From: Microbispora siamensis
GTDB taxonomy: Bacteria; Actinomycetota; Actinomycetes; Streptosporangiales; Streptosporangiaceae
NCBI RefSeq assembly: GCF_016863095.1
Contig: NZ_BOOF01000006.1
Location: 1 to 64,000, forward strand
Direction: 5' to 3'
DNA length: 64,000 bases
Shown: positions 23,988 through 32,143 of the stretch, in pieces
Numbering within the stretch: the first letter of the stretch is position 1
Layout: the number at the start of each line of letters is the position of its first letter
Translations under genes and position numbers: made by a program
Notes under the pieces: generated by a model
What the model saw: the letters and a program-made list of their open reading frames with translations, nothing else
What the model was told of the DNA's origin: nothing
The model's database searches: none

Positions 23988-25385
23988 TCAGGCCGACTCT
24001 CCCCGTTCACGGGCGATCCGGCGAGCGGTGGCGATGCGTTGCCAGATCAGCTCGGCCCACAGGTGTTCGCCGTTCCGGTAGCCGCTCCCGGCGAAGCGCC
24101 ACAGGCCGACCGTCACCGTCTCCCGCTCATCATGAGGAGGCAGGCCCCGCCGTTTCCGCGCCTGCTCGGCCTGGTGATCGGCCCGCACCTGACGCAGCGC
24201 GCCGAGCGTGGTCGAGTAGTGGCGGCTCTTGGTCGAGAAGTGGCCCCGGTAGCCGAGCATGTGCGCCCACTGCCGCAACGGAACCAGCCGGTAGGCCGGA
24301 TCGTTCACCAGGGCGAAGCAGGTGTAGATCATGCGCCGGGCATGCTCGGTCACGTCCAGACGCGCGACGTCGGACACCTCCCTGACGGGCCGGTCCACGG
24401 TCCCGGCGGACTCGGCCCCCTTGGTGGCGTACTTGGCGATGTAGGCCGCCACCCGCTGATCCGCGATGCCCTCCAACCCCGTCGCTACATAGATGGGGTC
24501 CACGTCGAGCTGCGTTCCCCACTGGCCGATGAACGACGGGTCATCGTCCGGTACGGGAACCGAGACCGCAGCCGCGGTTTCCCGAATCGCCTCCTGGAGC
24601 ACGGGCACGGTCGCCCAGTCCGGCGGACGATCGGACGGCCCGTCCGGCCCGTCGAGACGGATCACCGCGTGGAAGTGAACCAGACCCCGCGCCTGATACT
24701 CGGCAACCTTGGCGTACGACAGCCGAAGCCGCCGTCGAAGCTCGGCCCGCGAGATGCCCAGGTGCCGGGCGAAGGTCGCCGGTAGCGCCTGGGTGAAGCG
24801 CCGCCACAGCTCGCCCGCGTGCGCGTTCCACAGCACGGCCCCGGCGTAGTCGTAGCAGTCCACACAGATCGGCTGCCCGACCTGGGGGTCATCATCGGCA
24901 TGCCGCGCCGGACAGCTTCCCGGCATGCCGTGCTCGCACACCGGGTTGTCCCGCCGAGGACGGCACGGCAGCACCCTGTCCCCCTTCATCCGGCGAGCGT
25001 GGACCGCGCCGAACGAGGGGGCCGTGAACGTCGCGAACACGCGCGGATGCGCGCTCACATCCTCGGGCACGCCCTTGCCACCGCGTAGGCCGGACAGGAT
25101 CAGGTGATAGGTGTCGTCCCGGTAGACCTCCGAGCAGGCCGGGCACCGGGACGCGCGCCGGTTGCCGCACGCGGTCAGCAGGTAGCCGGTCGGCTCGTCG
25201 GCCGTCCGGTAGACATCCAGCACTTCCAACCCGGCATCGAAGGTGATCCGGCGTCCCTGGAGCCGGATGGGTTGGGCGCAGCCGCCCGTCGCGCGCACCA
25301 TCTCCTGCCACCGGGCGAAGTCCGGCATGGCGGCGCGCTGGGCAGCGGCGAGGACATCAGGGGAGAGGGGAGGAAGCTCACTCAC
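23988..25385 (-). CDS. RepSA-type replication initiator
   Basis: A 465-residue replication protein of the pSAM2/AICE class. Recognisable are the zinc-binding Cys clusters (GNRRASRCPACSEVY; VCEHGMPGSCPARHADD...ICVDCYDYAG), the GLVHFHAVIRLDG motif resembling the HUH metal motif of rolling-circle initiators, the YIAKYATKGAE motif with the candidate nicking Tyr, and the GHFSTKSRHYSTTLGALR stretch. GTG at 25385 overlaps the stop of the small upstream gene (GTGA). It would nick an origin and replicate the excised element by rolling circle. Full length, no frameshift. Confidence 0.9.
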   Translation of the reverse strand: MSELPPLSPDVLAAAQRAAMPDFARWQEMVRATGGCAQPIRLQGRRITFDAGLEVLDVYRTADEPTGYLLTACGNRRASRCPACSEVYRDDTYHLILSGLRGGKGVPEDVSAHPRVFATFTAPSFGAVHARRMKGDRVLPCRPRRDNPVCEHGMPGSCPARHADDDPQVGQPICVDCYDYAGAVLWNAHAGELWRRFTQALPATFARHLGISRAELRRRLRLSYAKVAEYQARGLVHFHAVIRLDGPDGPSDRPPDWATVPVLQEAIRETAAAVSVPVPDDDPSFIGQWGTQLDVDPIYVATGLEGIADQRVAAYIAKYATKGAESAGTVDRPVREVSDVARLDVTEHARRMIYTCFALVNDPAYRLVPLRQWAHMLGYRGHFSTKSRHYSTTLGALRQVRADHQAEQARKRRGLPPHDERETVTVGLWRFAGSGYRNGEHLWAELIWQRIATARRIARERGESA

Positions 25386-25555
25386 GCGGCGTCCTTCCCG
25401 CTCTCCGCAGGGGGCGTGTCGTCGGCGTAGCGGATGCCGTGGATGGCGGCGATGCGACGCCACTTGTCGGCGGACCACCGAGGCGACTCGCCGACTTTGC
25501 GCTTGCACCACTCCTTCACAAGCGCGGCGTATGGTCCCAGTTCCTCGGGTACCAG
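25382..25555 (-). CDS. Small conserved protein coupled to rep
   Basis: A 57-residue product ending ...PPAESGKDAA whose core (GPYAALVKEWCKRKVGESPRWSADKWRRIAAIHGIRYADD) is basic and helical, typical of a small protein found just before rep in AICE-type elements. The best ribosome site, AGGAGG at 25562-25567, is followed at 6 bases by a CTG codon (25555) and at 3 bases by another CTG; no ATG, GTG or TTG is suitably placed. An upstream TTG at 25618 is the fallback, giving 78 residues. Its stop overlaps the rep start, so translation is coupled. Function unknown; a DNA-binding helper is a guess. Confidence 0.6.
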   Translation of the reverse strand: MVPEELGPYAALVKEWCKRKVGESPRWSADKWRRIAAIHGIRYADDTPPAESGKDAA

Positions 25556-25933
25556 CAGGGGCCTCCTTTCTCTCGTCGGGAAGCCGCCCGCCACGTCCGA
25601 AGACGACGAGAGCACCAACGCAGGGCAGGCCGAAGACAGCTCGCGGCCTGTGGAGCGGTGGTGCTCTCAGCGAGACAGGATCAGGAGTGTTGCGCGCGAC
25701 GGTGAACCGATGAGCGCTGCCGGATTTTGTGGCCTACCGCTGGGCCGGGTCCCTCCCAGCAGAACGGCTGATCATGTTGTTTTCGCCCGGTGGCTTGTGT
25801 GCGCTCGTGCAAATCTGTCGCGGTCAATTGCTCGCTTGTGTCCGGAGTGATCGGGGGCTCTTGGTCACTTCCAGATGTACCACGAGGAGAACGAATTTAA
25901 GCAGGTCAGAGTTCCTACGGGGCGTTCAAGCGC

Positions 25934-25983
25934 TACGTCCCAGGACGTCCGTCAGCGTCCGTGGGAGTCCGTAGACGTCCGTC
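25934..25983 (+). repeat. Tandem 10-bp repeats (iteron-like)
   Basis: Four clear units at 25944, 25954, 25964 and 25974 (GACGTCCGTC, AGCGTCCGTG, GGAGTCCGTA, GACGTCCGTC) plus a degenerate fifth at 25934. The period is close to one helical turn, so a protein would bind all copies on one face. Confidence 0.7.
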
Positions 25984-26047
25984 GGTGTGTGTCTCTGTAG
26001 GGCCGAAGGTAAGCAACCCGTCACCATCGAGATAGGCGCTCACGCTC

Positions 26048-26065
26048 AGGACGTCCAGGACGTCT
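26048..26065 (+). repeat. Tandem 9-bp repeat next to the recombinase stop
   Basis: AGGACGTCC followed directly by AGGACGTCT, abutting the recombinase stop codon. GACGTC is the same core as in the 10-bp array 65 bases away. Confidence 0.6.
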
Positions 26066-27598
26066 TCACTCGACCCACACCGGTTCGAGCAGATCCGGGT
26101 TGAACGGTGCCCGCCCCCTGCCCGCCGGATGGACGATCACCGCGTGCAGCATCTCGCGGACGTGCGCGCGCTTCCGCGAGAGCGGTAGCCCGCCCTCCTC
26201 TTCCGGCAGGTACCAGCGTCGCCGGATCTCGCTCATGTCGATCTCCATGCTGGCCCGCTTCCGCTCGGCCCTGCCCAGGATCCTGCTCTTCTCCGCTCGC
26301 AGCCGGGCGATGTCCCCCTCCAGCTCCGACACGAGTCCGAAGTAGAGGTTGTTCGAGATCTCTCGCGCCCGCCACCGGCTGGTCAGCTCCGTCAACTGCC
26401 CTTCCAGGTCCTTGAGTTCCTGCTCCCGTGTCCACTCGGGGGCGTCCTCGGCATCGACGTACTGCACAAGCTCCATCTGTTCGAGCACGAGTTCCGAGAT
26501 CGCGAAGTCCACCAGGTCACCGCGTCGCCCGATTCCGCCACAGCCGCCTGCCGCCTTACCCGGGCAGAAGTACATATGGCGCTCGCCGTCCTTCGTCCTC
26601 TTCGTGCGGAGGATCGCGTTGCACAGGCCCCCACCCTCGATGGGACGACCGCAACGCAGGATGCCGGTCAGCAAATAGCGATGTTCCCGGAAGTCGTGAG
26701 GGTATGGAGTACCCACGGCACCGCCCCGCTTGACCGAGTGTCCCCGTCGCGCGTGGATGATCTCTCGCACGGCCAGCCACTCATCGGGAGTGAGGATCGG
26801 TTGCCATTCGCCGATGACCGGATCGCCGTTCGCATCGCGCACCAATTCGCCCCGCAACTCCCGATATCCGCAGAGCCGAGCGTTGAGGAACGTAAGGCGG
26901 AGAGTCCGCATCTGCCAGTCGTTGCCACGCGGAGTCTTGATTCCCCTGCGCTTCCACTCCATGACGATGGCGTACAGCGAGGAGCCGGTGACGAAATCCC
27001 GCGCGGCCTGCCGCAAGAGAGTGGCCTCTTGCTCGTCCAGCGCGATCCGGTCTTCCTTCCAGCCGAATGGCCGGGGGCCGCCGACCATCCGACCTTGGAG
27101 CGCCCGCGCCTGATGAGAGGCCCGCATTCGGCGCTGCATTTTGCGGACCTCCATTTTGGAGATGACCGCGCCGAACAGGCCCATGCTCTCCACGTCCTCG
27201 CTGTACAGGTTGGACTGCTGCTTGGAGTCGGCGAACACGAAGCCGTCGTTGTACGTGAACGCCTCCACGAAGCGCTCATAGTCGCCTGGCCGGCGGGCGA
27301 GCCGGTCATTGGCGACGACCACCACGCCCCGCACCGCCGTCCCGTTCGCGAGCTTCCCGGCGCGCAGCGCCTTGAGCATCAGCTCGAACTCGTCGCGGTA
27401 GACGTCGGCCTTGGCGGCGGACTTGTCGTTGTCGGTGAACTCGTGCACCACGGTCCAGCCGTGACGGGCCGCCGTCTCGCGGTTGACCCGGTGCTGGTCC
27501 TGGACGCCGTGCTCGTCGCCTCGTACGTCTGCCGAGATGCGGGCATACGACACGACGGGGATTAGGTCTGTTGCCTCTGCCACCACGAGCTTGGCCAT
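26066..27598 (-). CDS. Large serine recombinase (integrase)
   Basis: A 510-residue serine recombinase with the resolvase domain first (catalytic Ser22 in VSYARIS; NDRLARRPGDYERFVEAF), the recombinase domain (FGWKEDRIALDEQEATLLRQAARDF), then a zinc ribbon (LLTGILRCG...LCNAIL...YFCPGKAAGGCGG) and a coiled-coil stretch (EQELKDLEGQLTELTSRWRAREISNN). This is the layout of phage/ICE integrases that recombine attP with attB using a simple site and a separate directionality factor. ATG at 27598 is chosen over GTG 27604. Its 5' end is 38 bases from the start of the HNH gene on the other strand, so the right junction should be close. No RDF gene is obvious. Confidence 0.94.
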   Translation of the reverse strand: MAKLVVAEATDLIPVVSYARISADVRGDEHGVQDQHRVNRETAARHGWTVVHEFTDNDKSAAKADVYRDEFELMLKALRAGKLANGTAVRGVVVVANDRLARRPGDYERFVEAFTYNDGFVFADSKQQSNLYSEDVESMGLFGAVISKMEVRKMQRRMRASHQARALQGRMVGGPRPFGWKEDRIALDEQEATLLRQAARDFVTGSSLYAIVMEWKRRGIKTPRGNDWQMRTLRLTFLNARLCGYRELRGELVRDANGDPVIGEWQPILTPDEWLAVREIIHARRGHSVKRGGAVGTPYPHDFREHRYLLTGILRCGRPIEGGGLCNAILRTKRTKDGERHMYFCPGKAAGGCGGIGRRGDLVDFAISELVLEQMELVQYVDAEDAPEWTREQELKDLEGQLTELTSRWRAREISNNLYFGLVSELEGDIARLRAEKSRILGRAERKRASMEIDMSEIRRRWYLPEEEGGLPLSRKRAHVREMLHAVIVHPAGRGRAPFNPDLLEPVWVE

Positions 27599-27636
27599 GG
27601 TCACCCCATCCGCTCAGGTAAAAGCCACCCTTGCGA

Positions 27637-28398
27637 ATGTTCTACTACAAGTACACCCCGGAGTTGCTCGCGGACGCGGCGGCCGCGGCGAGCAGCATCG
27701 CCGACGTGTTGCGCTATCTCGGCATCCCGTGGTCGGGTGGCGCCCACGCCCACATCAGCCGCCGCCTCAAGCACTTCGGCATCGACACATCCCACTTCGG
27801 CAGGCCCTCTGCGGACAAGAGCGCCCCGGCGTCCCGGCGATACCTGCCTGTGGAGATCCTGGTGCTGCTGCCCCCGGGATCAGGTCGGGAGAAGCCTCGC
27901 AAGCTCAGGCGGGCGCTACAGGAAGTAGGAGTCCCATACGTCTGCGCAGACTGTAGGATAGGCGGCGCCTGGCAGGGCCGGCCGCTGACATTGCACATCG
28001 ACCACATCAATGGCAATTGGCTGGACAACAGAAAAGAGAATCTGCGATTCCTCTGCCCGAACTGCCATTCTCAGACGGAGAATTTTGCAGGCAGAGGAAG
28101 AGGAAAAGGGGTCGTAGCCCAATCGGCAGAGGCAACGGTTTTAGGTACCGTACAGCGCGAGTTCGAATCTCGTCGACCCCACTGCGAATCAGAAAACAAT
28201 AGCGAGCCGCGAAATAATTGGAGAACCGGAAAGTCGCCGAATTCCGAGCGTCCGGCGCTCGCGAAGTTGAACCTGATGCTCGGGGCCGATGATCTGTCTT
28301 TCCTGGAGCGGTTCGTGTCCGCCGGAGGAGCGCGCTCGCGGACCGCGGCGATCCGCACGGCCATCGCTCTGCTGCGCACGCAGAGCGAGCGAGGGTGA
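27637..28398 (+). CDS. HNH endonuclease ORF that runs through a tRNA gene
   Basis: Residues ~1-150 are an HNH nuclease: YTPELLADAAAAASSIADVLRYLG, an N-terminal helix-turn-helix-like part, then CADC (first zinc pair), LTLHIDHINGNWLDNRKENLRFLCPNCHSQT (H-N-H core, second pair). It is a common actinobacterial type. The frame stays open through the tRNA at 28108-28181 (reading VVAQSAEATVLGTVQREFESRRPH, a typical translated-tRNA pattern) and into a ribbon-helix-helix remnant. Whether the translated protein really includes these extensions is doubtful; the functional part ends near 28105. ATG at 27637 rather than TTG at 27631. It flanks the mobile element at its right end. Confidence 0.75.
   Translation: MFYYKYTPELLADAAAAASSIADVLRYLGIPWSGGAHAHISRRLKHFGIDTSHFGRPSADKSAPASRRYLPVEILVLLPPGSGREKPRKLRRALQEVGVPYVCADCRIGGAWQGRPLTLHIDHINGNWLDNRKENLRFLCPNCHSQTENFAGRGRGKGVVAQSAEATVLGTVQREFESRRPHCESENNSEPRNNWRTGKSPNSERPALAKLNLMLGADDLSFLERFVSAGGARSRTAAIRTAIALLRTQSERG
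28108..28181 (+). tRNA. Class I tRNA with UAG anticodon (short variable arm, Leu codon CUA)
   Basis: A complete cloverleaf: acceptor GGGGTCG/CGACCCC, T8A9, a D-stem of 3 bp (GCC/GGC) with GG in the D loop, anticodon stem ACGGT/ACCGT with loop TTTAGGT (anticodon TAG at 28142-28144), 5-base variable loop ACAGC, T arm GCGAG-TTCGAAT-CTCGT (one G-U), discriminator A181, no encoded CCA. Anticodon UAG reads the Leu codon CUA, yet bacterial tRNA-Leu normally has a long variable arm. It lies inside the HNH ORF, sense strand. Confidence 0.85.
28261..28398 (+). pseudogene. Ribbon-helix-helix antitoxin-like remnant
   Basis: The translation AKLNLMLGADDLSFLERF then GARSRTAAIRTAIALLRTQ has the strand-helix-helix layout of a type II antitoxin (the segment where others read KLSVSLSDEDLAFLDEY...SRSAALQRAI). 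There is no start codon with a ribosome site in its frame, and no toxin follows. It is in frame with the HNH ORF through the tRNA, so it is probably a relict of an older gene cut at its 5' end. Confidence 0.4.
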
Positions 28399-28499
28399 CC
28401 GTCGTGGGGAGATCCCGCCCGCCCGGAGCAGGTCAGTTGTCCGTCCATGGCCGCCTGGTGTTGGGGCGTTTGTCACTCGATGTCCCTACGGTGCCCGGC

Positions 28500-29708
28500 A
28501 TGAGACGTTTTTCGATCACCCTGAGCGCCGCGGCCCTGGCCGTCGGGTTGGCCTCATCCGCGCTGTCGTCCCCCGCGCTGGCCGCTCCACGGCCCGCCGA
28601 CTTCGGCCAGGCGACGCTCACGGGTTTCTCCGTCCTCCCTGCCCAGACCTTCGTGCCCGGCAGCGAGCCCTCGGGTTCGGCCATCGGGGCCGGGCCGTTC
28701 AACGGCATCAGCGCGCCCTTCCCGGGGCAGCCCGTCCAGGGCTTCAGCGGAGTCGTCAAAAGAGGCGACGGCACCTATGACGTGCTGTCCGACAACGGCT
28801 ATGGAAACAAGGCCAACAGCGCCGACTTCCTGCTGCGCGTCCACCGCGTCAAGCCCGATCTCAGGACCGGGAAGCTGGAGGTGCTCGGCGGGTTCAACCT
28901 GAGCGACCCGGACAGGCGCGTGCCGTTCGCCCTGACCCGGGCGGACCGGGTGCTCACCGGCGCCGATTTCGACGTGGAGTCGATCGTGCGGTCGTCCGAC
29001 GGCACCTACTGGATCGGCGACGAGTTCGGCCCGTTCCTGCTGCACTTCTCGTCCTCCGGGCGACTCCTCCAGGCCCCGATCCCGCTGCCCGGCGTGATGG
29101 CGCCGGAGAACCCGAACCTGAACGGCGGGCAGCCCAACACCCGCAGCAGCAAGGGGTTCGAGGGCATGGCCCGCTCGGTCGACGGCCGCCGCCTCCACCC
29201 GCTGCTGGAGGGGACGGTGGACGGCGACACGCCCGGCGACCTGCGCATGTACGACTTCGACCTGCGCACGGGCAGGTACGCCGCGACCTGGTGGACCTAC
29301 CGGCTGGAGTCCCCCTCGAACGCCATCGGAGACGCGATCGCGGTCGACGACCACCGCTTCCTGGTCATCGAGCGGGACAACGAGCAGGGAGACGCGGCCG
29401 CTTTCAAGCGCATCTACCTGGCCGACGCCGCCGACCGGGACCACGACGGCCGCATGGACAAGACCCTCGTCGCCGACCTGCTGAACCTGGCCAACCCGAA
29501 GGGCATCGGCGGCTTCGGCCGGACGTTCCGCTTCCCGTTCCAGACGATCGAGGACGTGGCCCTGCTCGACGACCGCACTCTCGCGGTGCTGAACGACAAC
29601 AACTTCCCGTTCTCGTCCGGCCGCACCGCGGGCAAGGCCGACGACGACGAGTTCATCACCGTACGGCTCTCGCGGCACCTGCACGCCGACCGGCGCGCGC
29701 TCCAGTGA
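28500..29708 (+). CDS. Secreted phytase-like esterase (esterase-like activity of phytase family)
   Basis: A 402-residue protein with a signal peptide (basic MRRF, hydrophobic to ALAA-P near residue 28-29) and a beta-propeller type domain, with DNGYGNKANSADF, FDVESIVRSSDGTYWIGDEFGPFLLHF, KGFEGMARSVDGRRL and DVALLDDRTLAVLNDNNFPF. These are the marks of the esterase-like activity of phytase family. The many acidic residues suggest Ca binding. Substrate unknown, maybe phosphate esters. ATG at 28500 gives a clean signal; the ORF extends upstream only in non-coding style. Secreted; stand-alone, ends at a long hairpin. Confidence 0.85.
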   Translation: MRRFSITLSAAALAVGLASSALSSPALAAPRPADFGQATLTGFSVLPAQTFVPGSEPSGSAIGAGPFNGISAPFPGQPVQGFSGVVKRGDGTYDVLSDNGYGNKANSADFLLRVHRVKPDLRTGKLEVLGGFNLSDPDRRVPFALTRADRVLTGADFDVESIVRSSDGTYWIGDEFGPFLLHFSSSGRLLQAPIPLPGVMAPENPNLNGGQPNTRSSKGFEGMARSVDGRRLHPLLEGTVDGDTPGDLRMYDFDLRTGRYAATWWTYRLESPSNAIGDAIAVDDHRFLVIERDNEQGDAAAFKRIYLADAADRDHDGRMDKTLVADLLNLANPKGIGGFGRTFRFPFQTIEDVALLDDRTLAVLNDNNFPFSSGRTAGKADDDEFITVRLSRHLHADRRALQ

Positions 29709-29780
29709 TCGGCCGGGCCACAACCCCGGGCACGTTGTTCATCCGGTAACCGCACGCAGCCCACGAACCGGGGGAAACCC

Positions 29781-29818
29781 GTAGGCGCGCGCCGGCCCCT
29801 CCGCCGGCGCGCGCCTAC
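29781..29818. terminator. Long bidirectional terminator hairpin
   Basis: GTAGGCGCGCGCCGGC and its perfect complement form a 16-bp stem with a CCCTCC loop, between convergent genes ending at 29708 and 29833. GC almost 80 per cent, no T-run. Confidence 0.8.
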
Positions 29819-29832
29819 CGGCAAGCCAAGCC

Positions 29833-30699
29833 TCAGCCGGGCGCCTGACAGCGCACCCCGGCGTCGGTCTGCCTGCACCAGGGCGGCAGGTTGTCCTGGG
29901 ACTGCGGCACGTCCTGACCGTAGCCACGGGGGAAGAAACGCTGCCGGTCGCCTCCGGCGTCCCAGCTCGTCCCCGCGTCCACCCGGTCCCAGACCATGCT
30001 GGTGACGGCCACGATGCCACCGCCGAGGAGCGCTCCGACGATCGCGGACGCGACGCCGACGGCGACGAGTTGCCCGGCGTGTCCGCGGGGCAGCCGAGCC
30101 GCCAGGCGCGTGGGGAAGCCGGGCCTCGGGGCGGACGCGAACCGCGGCCGAGGGTCCTGCCAGCCCGGGGCCTTCCACCCCGCGCCGCCGGGGCCGAAGG
30201 CGTACCCGCTGCCGATCGGGGGCCTGCTGGCGGGTCCCGGCCCGGGCCGGCCCGGGCCCGCGGGGCCTGTCCACGTCGAATATGGCCCTGCCGCGCCCGG
30301 CATGTTCCCGGGGCCGGTCCAGGCCGAACCCGGCCCTGCCGCCCCGGGCGTGTTCGCCGGGCTGGTCCACGGTGATGTGGGAGTGTTCCGAGGAGGCAGC
30401 GGCGCGGTCGGCCCGTTCGGCCCAGCAGCTCCGGTTGACGAGGTGGACCCGGCCGGCGCAGGCGACGCGACCAGCCCAGTCCCGACCGGCTCAATCCCGA
30501 CCGGCTCAGTCCCGACCGGCTCAGTCCCGGCCGGCCCGCTAGGCCCACTCGGCGCGCCCGGCGCGGCGGGCTCGGCGGGCTCGGCCGATCCGCTGGTCGC
30601 GGTCGGCTCATTTGATCCGGCCGGCCCGGTCTCCGGCTCCGGGCGCGGGCCGCGCGGCTCGTCCCCTGCGCCGCGCGACCCCGCGTCCTGATCCGCCAT
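29833..30699 (-). CDS. Pro/Gly-rich membrane-anchored protein
   Basis: A 288-residue protein: ~200 residues of low-complexity Gly/Pro/Ala/Thr sequence, one membrane segment (LVAVGVASAIVGALLGGGIVAV) and a short extracellular tail with two Cys (WCRQTDAGVRCQ), which likely form a disulfide. A 5-residue repeat (GTEPV, three to four copies) is coded by tandem 15-base units around 30470-30535. ATG at 30699 has GGGAGA upstream. No enzyme motif. Function unknown; small extracellular disulfide domains like this occur in sensing or anchoring proteins. Confidence 0.7.
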   Translation of the reverse strand: MADQDAGSRGAGDEPRGPRPEPETGPAGSNEPTATSGSAEPAEPAAPGAPSGPSGPAGTEPVGTEPVGIEPVGTGLVASPAPAGSTSSTGAAGPNGPTAPLPPRNTPTSPWTSPANTPGAAGPGSAWTGPGNMPGAAGPYSTWTGPAGPGRPGPGPASRPPIGSGYAFGPGGAGWKAPGWQDPRPRFASAPRPGFPTRLAARLPRGHAGQLVAVGVASAIVGALLGGGIVAVTSMVWDRVDAGTSWDAGGDRQRFFPRGYGQDVPQSQDNLPPWCRQTDAGVRCQAPG

Positions 30700-30865
30700 C
30701 CAACTCTCCCTTTACCCGCTTCACAGAAGCGTTCCCGGGGACAAGGATGCGCCGTGATCCGTAAGAACGGCGTAAGCCCGGCGGGCGGCTGCGACCTGAG
30801 TCGTACCGCCGTATCCACCGCAAGGGTGAGACCTTTCTGAGCAGCCGATACATAGGGTTGGGTAC

Positions 30866-32047
30866 GTGTTCGGCAGACTGCGCGCCTGGACCCGGCGCCA
30901 CAGCAAGCTCGTGGACGCGCTCACGGTCTCCCCGCTGGCGCTGTTGAGCCTGATCACCGTCGAGGCGTTCAGCCGCGCCGGCTCGTTCGGGGCTCGGCAG
31001 GTCGGCGTGCCCGGCCTGCTGCTGCTGTCGGCCGTGCTCATCGTTCCGCTGATCTGGCGCCGCGACCACCCCCGTGAGGTGTTCGCGGTGGTCGCCGCCG
31101 TCAGCTTCGTCCAGTGGCTGCTCGACGTCATCGTCCTGCCCGCCAACATCGCGGTGCTCGTCGCGGTGTACGGCGTCGCCTCGCGCTGCACGCTTCGGTG
31201 GGCGCTGGCCGCCGGGGTGGTCGCCGAGTTCGGGCTGCTGCTGGCGATGCTGCGCTGGTCTAACGACGCCGGGCAGGCATGGCCGTCGTCCTCGGCCTTC
31301 ATCGTCGCCGTCTGGATCGCCGGGATCTACGCCAACACCCGCCGCCGCTACGTGGAGGGCCTGGTCGAACGCGCCGAGCGGGCCGAGCGGGAACTCGACC
31401 AGCAGGCGCGCATCGCGGCGGCGGCCGAGCGCGCCCGCATCGCCCGCGAGCTGCACGACGTGGTGGCGCACAACGTCAGCGTGATGGTCGTCCAGGCCGA
31501 CGGCGCGGGATACGCCATCGACGCCGACCCCGAGCAGGCGCGGCGCGCGCTGCAGGCGATCTCGGCGACCGGGCGGCAGGCGCTGGCCGAGATGCGCAGG
31601 CTGGTGGGCGTGCTGCGGCAGGACGCCGGCAGCCCCGCGGAGGAGTACGCTCCGCAGCCCGGCGTGGCCCAGCTCGGCGACCTGGTCAGGCAGGTCAGGG
31701 ACTCGGGGCTGCCGACCGAGTTCACCGTGTCCGGCACCGCGCAGACGCTGCCGGAGGGCGAGCAGCTCGCCGTCTACCGGATCGTGCAGGAGGCGTTGAC
31801 GAACGCGCTCAAGCACGGCGGTCCTGGCACGCGGGCCTGGGTGGAGATGACGTACGGCAGGGGCGAGATCGAGCTGAGGATCAGCGACGACGGCAGGGGC
31901 GCCGCGGCGCCGCGCCTGGTCGGCGGCCACGGGCTGATCGGCATGCGGGAGAGAGCGGCGATGTACGGCGGGAGCGTCGATGCGGCCCCTCGGCCTGGCG
32001 GCGGGTTCCGGGTGGTCGTCCGGATTCCCATCGGAGTGGCAGCGTGA
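30866..32047 (+). CDS. NarL-type sensor histidine kinase
   Basis: A 393-residue kinase of the HisKA_3 class. Five to six membrane segments lie in residues ~15-155, then a linker coiled coil and the dimer box IARELHDVVAHNVSVMVVQA with phosphoacceptor His197, and an ATPase domain (VYRIVQEALTNALKHGG, N box; RISDDGRGAA, G1; GHGLIGMRERAAMYGG, G2). GTG at 30866. The response regulator gene starts 97 bases after it, and an ABC/FtsX pair follows, so it probably senses an antimicrobial or envelope stress and drives that transporter. Confidence 0.95.
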   Translation: MFGRLRAWTRRHSKLVDALTVSPLALLSLITVEAFSRAGSFGARQVGVPGLLLLSAVLIVPLIWRRDHPREVFAVVAAVSFVQWLLDVIVLPANIAVLVAVYGVASRCTLRWALAAGVVAEFGLLLAMLRWSNDAGQAWPSSSAFIVAVWIAGIYANTRRRYVEGLVERAERAERELDQQARIAAAAERARIARELHDVVAHNVSVMVVQADGAGYAIDADPEQARRALQAISATGRQALAEMRRLVGVLRQDAGSPAEEYAPQPGVAQLGDLVRQVRDSGLPTEFTVSGTAQTLPEGEQLAVYRIVQEALTNALKHGGPGTRAWVEMTYGRGEIELRISDDGRGAAAPRLVGGHGLIGMRERAAMYGGSVDAAPRPGGGFRVVVRIPIGVAA

Positions 32048-32143
32048 CGCCGCCGTCTCCCCGGCCGTCCGCGGTGACCCGGCTGTCCCCCGACCGCGTA
32101 CGGTTACGGGGATCACGGCGATGACGAGCGGAGCGGAGCGGCA

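Larger units (their letters stand above)
25556..26065. other. 510-base noncoding region of the element
   Basis: No supportable ORF between the small gene and the recombinase. It is AT-richer than the flanks in the middle (25750-25900) and carries two repeat arrays described separately (25934-25983 and 26048-26065). A promoter for the small gene and rep should be here. Candidate location for the replication origin or for the recombination site. Confidence 0.5.
21435..27598. mobile_element. Small integrated AICE-like element (replication + serine integrase, no transfer ATPase)
   Basis: Bounds are the outer genes, not att sites. The segment carries a RepSA-type replication initiator, a coupled small gene, a GntR regulator with palindromic operator, a large serine recombinase and several unrecognised small genes, with lower GC and more TTA/ATA codons than the flanks. 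Actinomycete integrative conjugative elements combine such rep and int genes, but they also have an FtsK/TraB-like translocase, which is missing. It may be a decayed AICE or an element that relies on a helper for transfer. Most such elements use a tyrosine integrase; serine types are less usual. Confidence 0.75.

Noticed and set aside
21143..28400. Flanking direct repeats as att sites of the element
   Set aside because: No convincing direct repeat was found by eye. A short similarity between the left (CTAGTAGATGC region) and right (TTCTACTACAAGTAC) is inverted and too short.
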